DNA of 64,000 nucleotides, from NCBI GenBank assembly GCA_021397835.1, contig JAJFZO010000168.1, forward strand, positions 1,860,001 through 1,924,000, read 5' to 3'. The number at the start of each line of letters is the position of its first letter. Within the stretch, counting starts at the first letter, position 1. The notes beneath the pieces were generated by a model that was not told where the DNA came from, did no database searches, and worked only from the letters and a program-made list of their open reading frames with translations. Below are positions 49,573-62,454 of the stretch, one piece after another. The stretch is from Moringa oleifera. Lineage: Eukaryota; Streptophyta; Magnoliopsida; Brassicales; Moringaceae. A program made the translations under genes and the position numbers.

Positions 49573-50780
49573 GATGGAAGCTTTCAATTGTACTGAGACT
49601 TATAGATATAACAAATTTTTGAGTAAATATTAAAAATATATTTTTATATTATTCATATTTTTTTAATTAATTTTACATATAAAATATTGATTTAATGTAA
49701 ATAGACCATTATCTTTAATTTTTTTTTAAAAGAATCAATTCAAGTTGAAGATTGCTTGTATTTTAACTTAAAATTTTTCATAAATATAAAGAAATATTCA
49801 ATCAACCATAAAAAAAAAGTCATCATTTCTTAAGTACTGAAATTTTTTTTAGGACTTTGCAACATCAATAATTCAAAAATTTATAAAAAATTATTATTAG
49901 TATTAAAATCTTTAATTATTTTTATAATGGTAGCTGGCATATCTATTTACATCTATAAAAAAATTTTAATTAGAATTTATTGTATAAGATTTTCTATTTG
50001 AATTACACTTGTTAAAAAAATTTGAGGACATGGTCCAATTTAGAGTAAATTAAAAGTTCATAAATAAATTTAATAAAAAAATAAAGAAAATTGATTAAAA
50101 AAACGAATAGTATGAGGTTTATTTTGATATTTTCTTTTTTGTTTCAGGGTAAATGTTATTTAAAACCATCCTAAAGAATATTTTCTCTTCTCATCTTTGC
50201 CATGAATTACAAATCATAGCCAAACAAATCTTAATTGAGGAGAAATAGCCAAATTAAACCCTCCTCATCAATGTCATTGAATTTTCTCATTAATGTAAGG
50301 CACTTTCATCTTTGTAGGTATGTTAAATGATTCCCTAAATTTTTTTTTAAAAAAACTATTTTCTATTAAAGACTTCCTACCAATGTCATTGATTGAAAAA
50401 AAGATTCACGAAATCGATTGAATCCACTAGGTGAAAATCAAAATTGTTGCTTTGATATCACTTCTCAAAAGCTTCATTGCATCGTTAGTCATATTTGAAG
50501 CTGATTTAGGTAGATGGAGATTGAGGCTTTAATATATGATGTTCATCATTGTCAATGCCGTATTAAAGCTAGATTATAGACTTCGTGGATCGGTAGAAAT
50601 CCTAATTGAAATTTTTGGGGTTGTAGGAAAATATGATAAGGTTTGATTTTTTAATTCATATGAATTTTAACTTGATTAATTATCAAATATATCCATTAGC
50701 TTAGCTGATGCATATTGAGTATCATCATTAAATACAGCCACATTTCTTTCAAAATTAGTTTATGGAATAATCTGCAAACA
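49573..50780. other. AT-rich intergenic DNA
   Basis: No recognised gene or transposon domain. Confidence 0.45.
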
Positions 50781-50789
50781 ACATCATGG

Positions 50790-51860
50790 TTTTGGATTCT
50801 TATTGTGCATACCTAATTTTTGCCCCTAAATATTGTGAGTTCAAAGTTAAAAGATGGTCAAAAATTGCTTAAGTGTCAACAGAAGTATGAGACCGAGATT
50901 TTGTAGCTGTGCTAGCCAAGTTTAAGATCGAGATGGTAGTATTACATTGATCGGGACCACGTTGCTGTGCTAGTCAAGTTTCAGATTGGGATAGTAGTAT
51001 GATATTGATGGGAATCATGCTATTACGCTAGTCAAGTTAGAGATCGAGAATAGTTTAATAGATATGCTCTATCCCATGTCAGATTGGGAATATTTTAGTG
51101 GATATGCTTTATCCTGATGCTAGATTAGGTGATAAACATGATCTTAATATTGTTGGTGTCGATCTCATGTAAAACTTGACCACCATGTGATTGACCTTAC
51201 TTTCGTATCAAACTTAAGACTAGATCCTGATGTGGTTGATGATGATCTCATATCCATATTAAGGAATAACAAATGCACATGATTGATGATGATCTCATGT
51301 GAAGAGAACCTGTAGACCATTGTGATTGATCATAATCTCACATCGATATTCAAAGATTTAACTATTTAGAGAAAGATCACAAAACGTTAGAAGCTTGTAG
51401 ATTAATTTTGAAAAAGTGTGGTGCTCTTTATCAAAGCTAATTAAAGAGTTTTGTGGTCCCTTTTTCTATAACAAAAATTTGAATTTTTGGCGAGCTTTAT
51501 CCTAAATTTTTTTATTAAATAGATCCATTTTTTATAGGAAAAAAGGCCTTTAGTTTAACCTTTAAATTCATCGTTATATTCACCTTCTCTCTAAAAAGAT
51601 TAGAATAGCTCTAAAGTGCTTTGTTATTGTTCTTCATATTTTTTAGAGAAATCTTTAGGGAATGATCATTCTTTCTATAATGCTGTTAGTAGAAGGACAA
51701 CATATAAATAGCATTAAAGGTACTATTCCTTCTTTATTTACTTGTATCAAGTGTTGGTGAAATGAATAAAAGAATAAGTTACTTCTGCTTAGTGTTTACG
51801 GTTTATTCCATTCGATATTGTGAATTTAGTGATGCATCTCTTTACTTTTAAAAATTATGT
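50790..51860. repeat. LTR-like or repeat-derived DNA
   Basis: Begins near GTGCATACCTAATTTTTGCC, a start seen in some plant LTRs. It holds repeated motifs of the type GATTGATGATGATCTCATGTG and GCTAGTCAAGTTTCAGATTGG, and ends with a stretch containing ACATATAAATAG (TATA-like) near 51701. Related GATCTCACATC motifs recur near 60940-61005. No primer site or coding domain was identified. Confidence 0.35.
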
Positions 51861-51864
51861 TAGA

Positions 51865-53685
51865 AAAATTGATAAAGTTATATTTTAAATCTTAAAATTA
51901 AAATATATTTATTTTCTGAATTAAAGATCTAGTGTTAACTAGATCATGAGATTCTTGCATAAAATTGCATGATAAACTGTTTTAAGAGTTATCAAATCTT
52001 AATTAAGTTTGATATGATTTTTTTTCCCAAAATTTTGAGGTTGAGTAAAGGTTAATTTCATTTTGTTTATGTATATCATATAATATATTTATTGGATGTA
52101 TAACCTGATCAACATCAAATTAAGGTAATTCAAAGTATAAGATCATCAAGTTTAAATGGTATCAATTCCTGGGCACTTGTAGGGATGTTAACCCTTTCCA
52201 CGCGTAACTGACTCCAAATCTTAAATCTTCTAATCAAGTAAATTAATGCTTGTTTAGGAGTGTCGAAAGATTTCTCCTTTGGTTGGAAGCTGAGGTAACC
52301 AACTCTGCGAAGTGTGTTTATGATGAAACATTTTGTTAACTTATTCGTTAGCTAAACTGAATAGCGAAGTAAATATGACATAATTATAGTTACTTATTAA
52401 ATGTTAAGAAACAAGTTACATTTACTTTTTTGACATATTCATCTATGAACTCATTGGGTTTGGGCTTCTTAGTTTGAGTCCATTTGAAAAACTCTATAGT
52501 AGTTGGCTCATGACCCCACTTTTGCCCCTTCAAAAAAGAAAGAATATGATTAATGAATAACCAGATCATCTTTGTTTTATTTGCGTAGGTAATTTAATTT
52601 TCATATGTATTAAGCATTGATAATCATTTTATAGCGAACATAAACTATCACTATGTGTAGAGGAACTTGACTTGAATCTGCCTATCTCACTTTATTGATC
52701 ATGGGACATGGTCACACACTTCTTTTTGTACTCAAGTTGATTCCATTCTATAGGTCACTATTCCTATACGGTGTCTAGATAAATTGAGGTTTATTTTTTA
52801 CCCTGTGGCTACATGCATACATTAAATTAGCCTATTGATCCGTAACTCTAGCCTCCCATGCAACCTTGCCACGCCATCCATTGCCTCATCCCACATGAAA
52901 TGTTTCTACAACAAAACAAATGGTTATTAAGTATGGTAAATTGTAGTATAATTTTTTTGTTGAATAATTATACATACCTTCAATTCTTCATAGTAAAAAT
53001 CTTGGATTTCGTGAGAAACTACCTTTTTCCGTTACCTAGATAAGTTGATCCTGTTTTGGAAGATCTTATGAATCTTCATAAAGCATTAATGCAAATGCTC
53101 GATCTTATCACATAAGACAATAAACAAGTCATAAAAAACATTAAAAATTTTATAAAGATAACTATATAAGTGCTAAAAATATTAGTGTGTCATTAGCTAT
53201 AAAAATCTACTATCTACTTATACTATGCAAACTCCCTAAGCTAGACATCCTAGTAGTAGAAAAAGTTAGAATAACCATAGGAAAAGTTAATGAATCCATT
53301 AATGATATAGGTGAACTGACAAACCCATTAATGGTACAGGTGCTCCCCTATGGGGATATCTTAAGGATGTAAAAATGGAGATACTGATCATGGATCTCTC
53401 CTTTTGGAGTCACCTCTTCTATCAGAGTTACCTAACCCTCTAAGTCATCTCATTTCCCTTGACCTCTCATTTAATCATGTTGATAAAGTAGATAAGCTTA
53501 AATTAGTTTGACAGATAAAGTTTTATAACAAATTTGACAAAATGTCCCTTAAAAATTAAACTAAACCCTTTAAAATACATGACAAAATATAATACACTAA
53601 ATAACCAAATCAATACACATTTTATAAAATGAGTTATTTCTAGATTAAATAATTCATTTAGTAGTTATAAAATATTGAAATTGAT
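51865..53685. other. Intergenic DNA, possibly 3' part of a CACTA element
   Basis: No recognised gene. Frames at 52858 and 53187 lack family features. It may be the decayed 3' portion of the minus-strand CACTA element to its right. Confidence 0.35.
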
Positions 53686-53689
53686 ACAT

Positions 53690-56600
53690 ATATATTAATT
53701 TAAATAAATTTTTTTATAAAAAGTAACTAACGAATCATCATCTTCAAAGTCTTCCTCTTCCTCCTCGTCCTCCACTTCTTCATCCTTTTCTATAACAAAG
53801 TAACTTTCAAAATCTAGCTCATTCGGTATGTCTTCTTCCTCATCATTAGTATCTATCAATATCTTAATTGGATCATTCAAGGAAATAGGATGATCGTCTA
53901 TATCATTCTCAATTTGATGGCCATTTATCTTATCATCTTTCCAAGAAGAATCTTTGGTTGATTGATAAGTGAAATTAGAGTCTGAAAATTCAACTATAGA
54001 CTTGGCCTTTGTTTTGCAAATGACCCATTAGTCATGCTTATCGCGCCTTAAGCTTGGATAAAGAACATAATAAACTTGAGCTATTTGTAAAGCCAAGATA
54101 AATGACTCATACTTATTCAGTCTCCTTATGTGAATGACATTCATTAGATTATATGATTTATTTGGTTTGGTACTTACATCCAATATAGGATTAAACCATT
54201 CACAGTTGAAATGGTTCTCTTAATTAGTAACGTAGGATATTTTAATTGTAACACCCCACCAATATATCTAAATTATCGCTTTCATCTACATTACTAGTTA
54301 GACACTTTAATGTAAACTCCATTGTTCATTGTGTAGCTCTATCTAAATCGTGTCTTATATTTGTACCCATTAACATTGTATCTTAAGTATGAGTTTGCAA
54401 ATTTTAACGGGCCTTCTGCAACATTCCTCATATAGTTATTATCATGTGTCATTAGACTACTTTTACTAAAAATAAATCCTATAAAACTTTGGTTTAAAAA
54501 TGATGATTATAGTTAAAGGAGATTTTTATGTACAAATGGCTGAGTAAATTGTTATGACTGAGTCGTGAAATACATATTCCATGAACAGTTGCACCTCAGA
54601 AAGTTTAATAAAACATATGCATGAGTAACATAATATTTATCCTCTGTCAAATATTTCTCTTCCAATTGCGAGATCGGAATATGTAAATATCAAGAGACTT
54701 CTTTCATGCTCTTTTGGCTCATAATCATCAACATCATTCCGTGATATTTTTTAATGTCATGAGTTAACATGTGACTCAAAGAAGTGTGAGCAAACCGATG
54801 ATGCTTTTTCAACCAAATATATTGAGCGCTTTCACTTTATTCTTAATATTGTTTCTTAACTTTCGTAAGTACTTATAATGACTATTGAGAATGATCAAAT
54901 AATTAAGTGAATGAAATGATAAATTAATTACATGAAAGTACAATTAATACTTTAAATGGATACATCCATCGATATTGCACTAGATCAGTTATCTTTGATT
55001 TGTAGGCCAAGTGCACTGAAAGATGTTCCATCAAGTCAAAGAAGCTTGGAGGAAATATATGCTTGAGTTTACATAAAATTATAAGGATTTCATTATCAAG
55101 TCATCTCATATCTTTAATCCAAATAGTAGTTGATGTAAGTTTATTAAGAAAAAAAAAATGTTCAATACTATTAGTGTACCATACATTAGAAGCTAATAGT
55201 TTACAAAATGCAATGGGTAATAATCGCTGCATAAAAATTGTTACAGTCATGATTCTTCAAATAGCTTATGTTTCCTTGCATCCACATATGTTTCTATGTT
55301 TGATACATATCAATAAGGAAATCTTAGATTTTTTGCCCACTCATATGACGTTTTTGTAATTGAATTGTTAAAGGTGTATCAAGCTTTAAGGTATTCCTCA
55401 ATTATCGCATTCATCGCTAACTCAGGTCGTCTACAAAATGCCTTTAAGTCTTTCATAGACTTTTTATTATCCTTCATCTTCCCTTCCACATTCAAGTTGA
55501 ACACATAATTGAAAACACTTTTCCCTATATCCATGATATTAAGGTTAATTGTTTCATATTAAGTTGAGGTGACAATACAGTAGATCTTGAATGTACTTTG
55601 TTTCCTCCAACTGTATGTCCTGCAAATAGGATCATTTATTTAATCTTATCTAACTTTTATAACCTTTCTTAGTCTCAATGGATCTAATTATGCAATAATT
55701 CATATCCAAATTTGATAGGAGGAACTATTTTTCTCATTATTTTATTCCTAATGAATGCAGTTTTGTTCCTTCAATTATCTTTAAGTGACAATTTATGATA
55801 ATAAGCAAAACCAAAACTACTTACATTCATTGGGAAGAATAAATACATTTGAATCTTCTCTATAGTAAAGACAAGTCAGTCTTCTTATGTACTTTAGTTA
55901 GATAACATCTAGTGGGCAAGAAAGTCATTGATGGTCTACATCAAAGCAATTTTCATGATGAAATTTTATTTACAAGAGACATCATATATAGGCACCCCAA
56001 CCTCCCACAACATTTATAATTTTACTATCAAAGGCTATAAATAGACATCTAACTTATCTTCCAAATTTATCTATCTAAGAATGATCACAGTTAGGAACAT
56101 GTACCTTTTTTGTATGCACATTTAAAGGGATAAGTTATACAATTGTTACAATTCATGAAGAATATTATTGTTTTGACTACTTAAATGGTTGAAATTTATT
56201 AGTTTTCAAACCTTATTGGATCTTCTTACATTCAAAAGTAAAAGATAGATGAGATTAATTAAAATACATCCAAGTGGAATAGTCAAAGTAATGGCTTATG
56301 ACACCAATTCTCAACCTCATATTCTGTTTACCATCTCATGTTTTCCATGGCGTTCGATGCACATAATCTTTATAAATGTGGATTGAGAGGAAAATAATAC
56401 ATCTTTTTATATTAGATAAGTATTTTTTATTTATCAGTTCCTAGTCTTCATCTCTTATACTGTAGATAATTATAAAACTTCTAAGAATTGAGTTCACTAT
56501 CCTCACCTTAGTATATATAAAAAATTTAAGCCAATTCTTTGTACTATAAAAAATTTAAGTCATGAGATTATTGAATGATAACATTTCTTTCATTAATTGA

Positions 56601-57150
56601 CAAATATCATTGTAGCACCTTTTAGAAATATGATGGTTCGACTTTGGTTCGACTTCGTGTTCAACATTCTAGCAACAATGGACAATTATAAATGATTTTG
56701 ATACCCATCGCATAATTTTTGATTATTAGTATTCAATATATCATAAAATTTTTGGGCATCCAGATTGGGGAATTTCTTTATATGTTTCGGATTAAATTTT
56801 GAACTAATCGCATCCACTACCATTATGTGTTATTTATTTTCTTATTCATGCATAATGCCATATCCTTCGCTCATATGATGTTTAGCATCATAATTAAAAG
56901 TTTCATCATTTTTCCTATGGCAATTCCAAATATAATATCCCAATAGAAAACACATTTAGTCAAATGATATTTAACAATATCAACAATGTTATAACAACGA
57001 TTTTGATACTTTCTATAGTTACATGAACACCTTATTTCATTATATTTGTCCATGAATACCGATTGACTATAAGCAAACTAATTAAATTGTTCCATTTCAT
57101 TTAAAATTTTTTTATTTAAGAATCCATCTATAAGCGTGGAGTACATCCAT
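53690..57150 (-). pseudogene. CACTA/En-Spm (TNP2-type) transposase remnant
   Basis: Read on the minus strand from right to left. The piece at 56871-57053 (DKYNEIRCSCNYRKYQN, then VKYHLTKC) matches the Cys-rich transposase-associated N-terminal domain. NIMDIGKSVFNYVFNLNVEG (55482-55544) matches the TNP2 catalytic region. NKYESFILALQIAQVYYV (54065-54118) and the following YPSLRRDKHD match DUF4216. The C-terminal piece 53695-53880 is a highly acidic tail rich in Glu and Asp. Stops and frameshifts separate all blocks, so it is inactive. Terminal CACTA repeats were not located with confidence. Confidence 0.75.
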
Positions 57151-57154
57151 TGAC

Positions 57155-58855
57155 AAACTAATATACTCATGTTTTTATTTCTTAATTAGTTTTAAACTCA
57201 TTCATAACAACTTACCACTTTAATTTTGAACAATTTGATAATATATTGTCAAAATTTTTATTAAATATCCAAGGACATAACTAATTTAGCCATAACTCAT
57301 ATTACAATGCAAAATCATCATCAAATAATCTGTAGGATACCCCAAAAGTACCGACGTCTAATACGACTTATTGGTTGGTGGTCCTATACCATTTAGAAAT
57401 GTACACTTAAGTGAAGCACAATATCGTAAGTCATTGTTAATTTTATTTTGTAAAAATTTTAAGAGCATATCTCCATAGTTTTTCAAGTACATCATATGTA
57501 TAAATATGAGTTGGTGTTTTTTTAATCAAAATATACACTTACATTTATTAGTATGTACGCAAAAAACAATATAGATACTATATAAAGTTTATATCAAATA
57601 AAATAAACAATGACCTATGTATGTTATTTGCTATACATAAATGTCATGTTACTAAACTATAAAATCTGGATAATTTAAAAATTATTATCAAATAATTTAT
57701 TTCGATACATGTATAAACACATGAATGATAATAAATGTTCACTAGCAATTCTCAAATAATGTATGTAAAAGATATACTTTAAGATTAATTTTACTAGTAG
57801 TAACACTTGATGATTCTCATATAATTGATTAATCTAATTAATTAACATATAATTAATTTTTCTCAACATAAGTAATAATAATCTAATTAATTAATCTTAC
57901 AAATAAATGTTTAATAAATCAATTAAGCATACAAGTGACATAATTAATCAATTCATAATTATCAATAATCAAATATAATTACAATTTTTAATTACATCTA
58001 TACTAACAATTAACATCTTATTAATTTACTTTTAATGAAAATTTAATTCATTTATTTTTTTCAATTTAAGATCAAATTATGTCAGTAATCTAAGTAATCT
58101 AACTAATCAACCAGTCTAACTCATTAATCTTGATAATCAAATACTTAATTAAAATCTTAACAATATTAATATTCTTATTTATAATGACTCTTGAATTACC
58201 ACAAGTGGGAAATGTTAACTTTTTTTTTTGTGGCATAGATACTTGTTCTTTATGTTTGCCTTATGATGCAAACTTCACACACTCATGTTCATGCATATAT
58301 ATAAAACTAAACTCGAGCTCAGCTGTTTATGGTTTATACCCTATTTTAAGAGAGATGAAGGGATGCAAGTATTCGAGAGATCCATTAATCTCTCTACATA
58401 TATTGTGCACCTTGTCCTGCATGAGGCTTACTCCATGAGTCGATATCGCTCTCGAGATGCTTTTTAGCATATGAATTCGTGATATTGACGATTGAAGGTG
58501 TAAGAAGATCTAGGGGCCTAGAGCTATTTAGAATCCAAAGGCCTAATCCCAAGTCAAGCCTGCATATAGAAAATGCCATACGTTAATCATAGTAGGATCT
58601 TATAGCCTTATTAAGTCATGAATATAGATGGAATAAGTGATGTTAAATTGATCTATGCTATTTTGTCACTAAGTTTTATTTATCTTTTTATGTTTTTCTC
58701 TTCTTTTGCATACATCCCATGACATAAGGAAATCTATTACTCAAAAAGCATGCAATTGAAAAAGAAATTAATCCCTATAAGAAAATGAAATCCTAATAGG
58801 TTAAGAAATCTATATGAACCTAGGTAATATCCATTATAGTCAAATCAAAAAATCC
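57155..58855. other. Intergenic DNA
   Basis: AT-rich up to about 58120, then mixed. The 102-codon frame at 58130-58438 starts with a hydrophobic stretch but matches no family I know. No gene is supported. Confidence 0.4.
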
Positions 58856-58859
58856 AATA

Positions 58860-59170
58860 AAATATAGAAATTATATCTGAAAAATAGTTCAGAAAAGTCC
58901 AGATCAAGAAATTTGGAAAACTAGATCAAGAAACTAGATTTGAGAACTAGATCAGAAAAACAAGATTAGGAAAATTAAAAAACCAGGATCGAGATTCCCC
59001 AAGGTCGAGATTTAACAAGGTCAAGATTCCCCAAGGTTGGGATTTTCCAAAGCCATGGAAGATTAGGTTGAAAAGATCAAAAAATAACACTGAAAAAATA
59101 AGATCGGGATAACTAGATCTAGAAAACAAGGTCATGAAAGACTAGATCAAGAAAATTAAACAGAAAAAAG
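58860..59170. repeat. Purine-rich degenerate repeat (CTAGATCAAGAAA type)
   Basis: Many imperfect copies of AACTAGATCAAGAAA and CAAGATTCCCCAAGGT in tandem or near-tandem order. No coding potential. Confidence 0.55.
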
Positions 59171-59174
59171 GTAA

Positions 59175-60110
59175 ATGGAGTTTGAGTTTGACTAAAAAGA
59201 AAACTAAAACCAATAAAATCAAATAGCTGAAGAAGGCAAAACATCATCATATAAAGAGTTTAGGTTCAAGGAACTCAAAAATGATTCAAAATATACTCAA
59301 ATTGATCATAAAAACAGCCAGGATCTCTCTTAACCTTTTAAAGTAATTATACTTGACAGTAAGATATGGCATTTTAGAGAAAATTTAATTTCATTTTTTT
59401 TGCTTATGATATTAATTAACTTTTTATTTTTCATCAATTGCATTCATATTAGCTATGTCACATTTGTGCATTTGCATGCATTCACTTTATAAAAGAATAA
59501 TAATAATAATAAGCAAGGTGTTACCTAAATACCTAGTCAAATAACAAATCAAGAAATGACAGAATACATAGTAAGGATGAAAAAAAAAGTAGAAAAGGTG
59601 TGCATTGAAATGCAGAGGCATCTAGCATAAACTCAAAATGAAATACATGAGAGAATATTGAGGTACATGCGGAGTACTGGGACATAATGTCAAGAATCAT
59701 ACAACTTTTAACCTTAGGGTACAATGCTCGGTAGATAATTAGTTACCAAAATTTGATTGTGAGAATAATGTAAGAAATAATGCACACACGATGGTTATTG
59801 AAAAAAGCTTAAAAGATCATGAATGTTGAATCTATCCTTGGTTTTCCTAAACTCGTACTAAACAAATGATAAACACTTGAGCTGCATGAAATTTTCATTG
59901 ACAATATGTGATGTCATAACTTTAATCAATTAGATCAGTATAGATTTTCCTTTTATTAACCCACATTCCCTATACCCTTTGAATAATTAAGACCATGAAG
60001 TTTTCTACCATATCTATTTACAGAAAACATAAATTTGGTATGCTAAAAAAGAGAAAAACAACATTAAAATAATTTTCATAGACTTAGAATGAATGAGAAT
60101 GGGCTTATGA
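59175..60110. other. Intergenic DNA
   Basis: No recognised gene. The short minus-strand frame at 59533-59724 has no family features. Confidence 0.4.
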
Positions 60111-60116
60111 GCATTC

Positions 60117-60272
60117 AAAAGAAAAAAGATAACAAAAAAAAAAAAAGAAGTAAAGGAAAAAGAAGAACAAACAGAGGTGAAAAGAAATACAAAATGACAA
60201 AATAAGAAAAGAAACGAAAAATAAAAAATAAAAAAAGAAAAAAAAAGAAAAGAAAAAGAAGAAGGAAAGAAT
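60117..60272. repeat. Polypurine (A/G) tract
   Basis: About 155 bases almost wholly A and G on the + strand. This creates the artificial Phe/Leu-rich open frame on the minus strand (60115-60309), which I do not regard as a gene. Confidence 0.7.
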
Positions 60273-61018
60273 ACTTTATTGTATTAAGATGATCCTCTTT
60301 CACAATCATATTTTGATTAGTATTTTCTCAATTTAATTATTCACCTTTACCTAATGACCACATTGTGACCTTTTAAAAAGACCTTTTGATATCTAATTGT
60401 AGTAGACGACTACATTAACAGAGAGAAATTCAGAAAATTAGATATATAATGATAAAAAATGAGAGAGAAAAATATCATAAACAAAAGATTTTTAATAGTT
60501 ATAGTTGCTTTTATTACTTCTTGATATGCATAATGGTTGTTGATAATTTGGCCTCTCACATCCATGGACTCAGTTTAGAAAAAGTAAAATCTTAAGTATT
60601 GCTTCACACTTTTTGAATAATTCTTCTAAGAGCATGCTTCATAAAATTTTAGAGTAACGTGGGGCATTGCTTATTTAGCAAACTCCAAAAGGAATTATGA
60701 GGCATGACTTTGTTTAAAAAAAAATTGTTAACCCCATTCTGACATTAGGGTTTAAATTTGTAAAAACAAAAATGATCATAAAACTGATGTCATATTTGTA
60801 GAATGATAATAAATTTAATAAATTTAATGTCAAATCAATAAATAATTGTTAACCCAATGACAAATCGATACAAAATAAATGAATGAGAGAAATTCTTCTA
60901 TAATGTTGCATTCATCATGTCTGTCAAGCTTGAGACATTACACTCGATCTCTTATCAAGTCAAGCTTAATTCCTGATGTGATTGATTTTGATCTCACATC
61001 AAAACATGAATTTTCACT

Positions 61019-61265
61019 ACAACAAAAATGATATTATTTTATATTAAATAGTTCACAGTTTTAATAATAACTGTGAATAAAAAATGATTAGTTCAGAGTT
61101 ATGGGTATAACTATGAACAAAAGAAAACCTTTATTCATAGTTTTACTTTTACTGTAAATAAAAGTGGTTTAAAAAACCATTTTATTCATAGTTATAACAA
61201 AACTATAAATCAAAGTACAAACTTTTATTCACAGTTATAGCTATAACTGTGAATAAAAGTCCTAC
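61019..61265 (+). mobile_element. CACTA-like left terminus with palindromic subterminal repeats
   Basis: Starts CACTACAACAAAAATGATAT at 61019 and contains at least six direct or inverted copies of a TTCACAGTTATA/TATAACTGTGAA motif within 240 bases, including a perfect 40-bp palindrome at 61221-61260. Such arrays are where CACTA subterminal-binding proteins act in known elements. The right end was not found and may lie outside the window. Confidence 0.55.
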
Positions 61266-61599
61266 CTTATCACCCTTTTTCTCCAAAAAGGTAAATTTCG
61301 TTAATTCTTTTTCTCCACTTGCTTAGGTAGTAAACATTAGGTATGAAATGCACTATGAAGAGAGCCTTTCGAGGTTCTACATCTGGCAAACCAAACATTT
61401 GGCCTTAACTATTTGCAATGAAGGAATTAAGAGTGTAGTTCTGCTTACTTTTAGGTTCTAGATCTGGTAGATTGAATCTCTTATTTGTCTCAATATGTTT
61501 AATCATTTCTCTCAAAATTATATATTATCTTCTTTGTTAGAATGCAGAAATTATGGTTTTTTTATTTGTTATTTTTAGTTTTTTTATTTTTAAGCCCAA

Positions 61600-62450
61600 A
61601 TATAGGTGTAGTTTTACTTCCATCGGAGTTTCAAATCTGTGCATTGTTTTACTTTCATCGGGGTTTCAGATCTCTTTTAGGGTTCCAAATGTGTGTTAAG
61701 GTCCCAGATTTATGTTGGGATCCCAGATCTATGCTGGAGGTTTTAAATCTGGGTGAGGGGTTCCAAATCTAGGTTGGGGATTTCGAATCTGTGTTGGGGG
61801 TTCCAAATCCAAGTGAGAGATTTTAGATTTGGGTAAGGAATTCTAGATCTTGATTGAGATTTTAGATCTATGCTATGAATTTCAAATCTGAATGCACAGT
61901 TTTAAATTTGGGCTAGGGATTCCAAATCTGGCTGTATAGTTTTATATCTGGGCTAGGGATTCGAGATCTTGGTTAGGATTCTGGATCTTGGTTAGGATTG
62001 TAAGTTAATGCTGGGGGTTCCAAATCTAGGTGTGAGATTTTAGATTTGGGCTAAGGATTCTAGATCTTGGTTGGGATTTTAGATTTATATTGGGGTTTTC
62101 AAATCTTGTTGTGGTTTTGGATTTGGGCTAAGGATTACAGATCTTGGTTATGATTTTAGATCTATGCTGGGATTCTAAATCTGGGTGCGAGATTTTAGAT
62201 TTGGGCTACAGATTCCAAATATATGCTAGAGATTCTAGATCTAGGCATGAATTTCTAGTTCCATCGAGATTTTTAGATATGGGTGTGGTTCTACTTCTAT
62301 CAGGGTTTCACATCTAGGTTGGGGATTTCAGATTTATGTTAAGAGTTCCAGATCTATGTTGAGAATTCTAAATTTTGGCACGAGGTTCTGTTTCTATTAG
62401 GGTTTTGGATCTAGACATAGTTCTACTTCCATCAAGGTTTCAAATCTAGC
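61600..62450. repeat. Degenerate minisatellite, unit about 20-21 bp
   Basis: Roughly 40 imperfect units of the type GGGGTTCCAAATCTGGGTGA and GGGATTTTAGATCTTGGTTG in head-to-tail order. AGATCT/AAATCT cores recur every 20 or so bases. The open frame at 61542-61772 runs into the array and is explained by it. Confidence 0.65.
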
Positions 62451-62454
62451 ATAT

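Noticed and set aside
53187..53372. 61-codon frame as part of the CACTA element
   Set aside because: It is on the opposite strand to the transposase and shows no matching motif.
60115..60309. Phe/Leu-rich 64-codon frame as a membrane protein
   Set aside because: It is only the translation of a polypurine simple tract.
61542..61772. 76-codon frame with hydrophobic start as a small secreted protein
   Set aside because: It runs directly into the minisatellite and its frame is set by the repeat.
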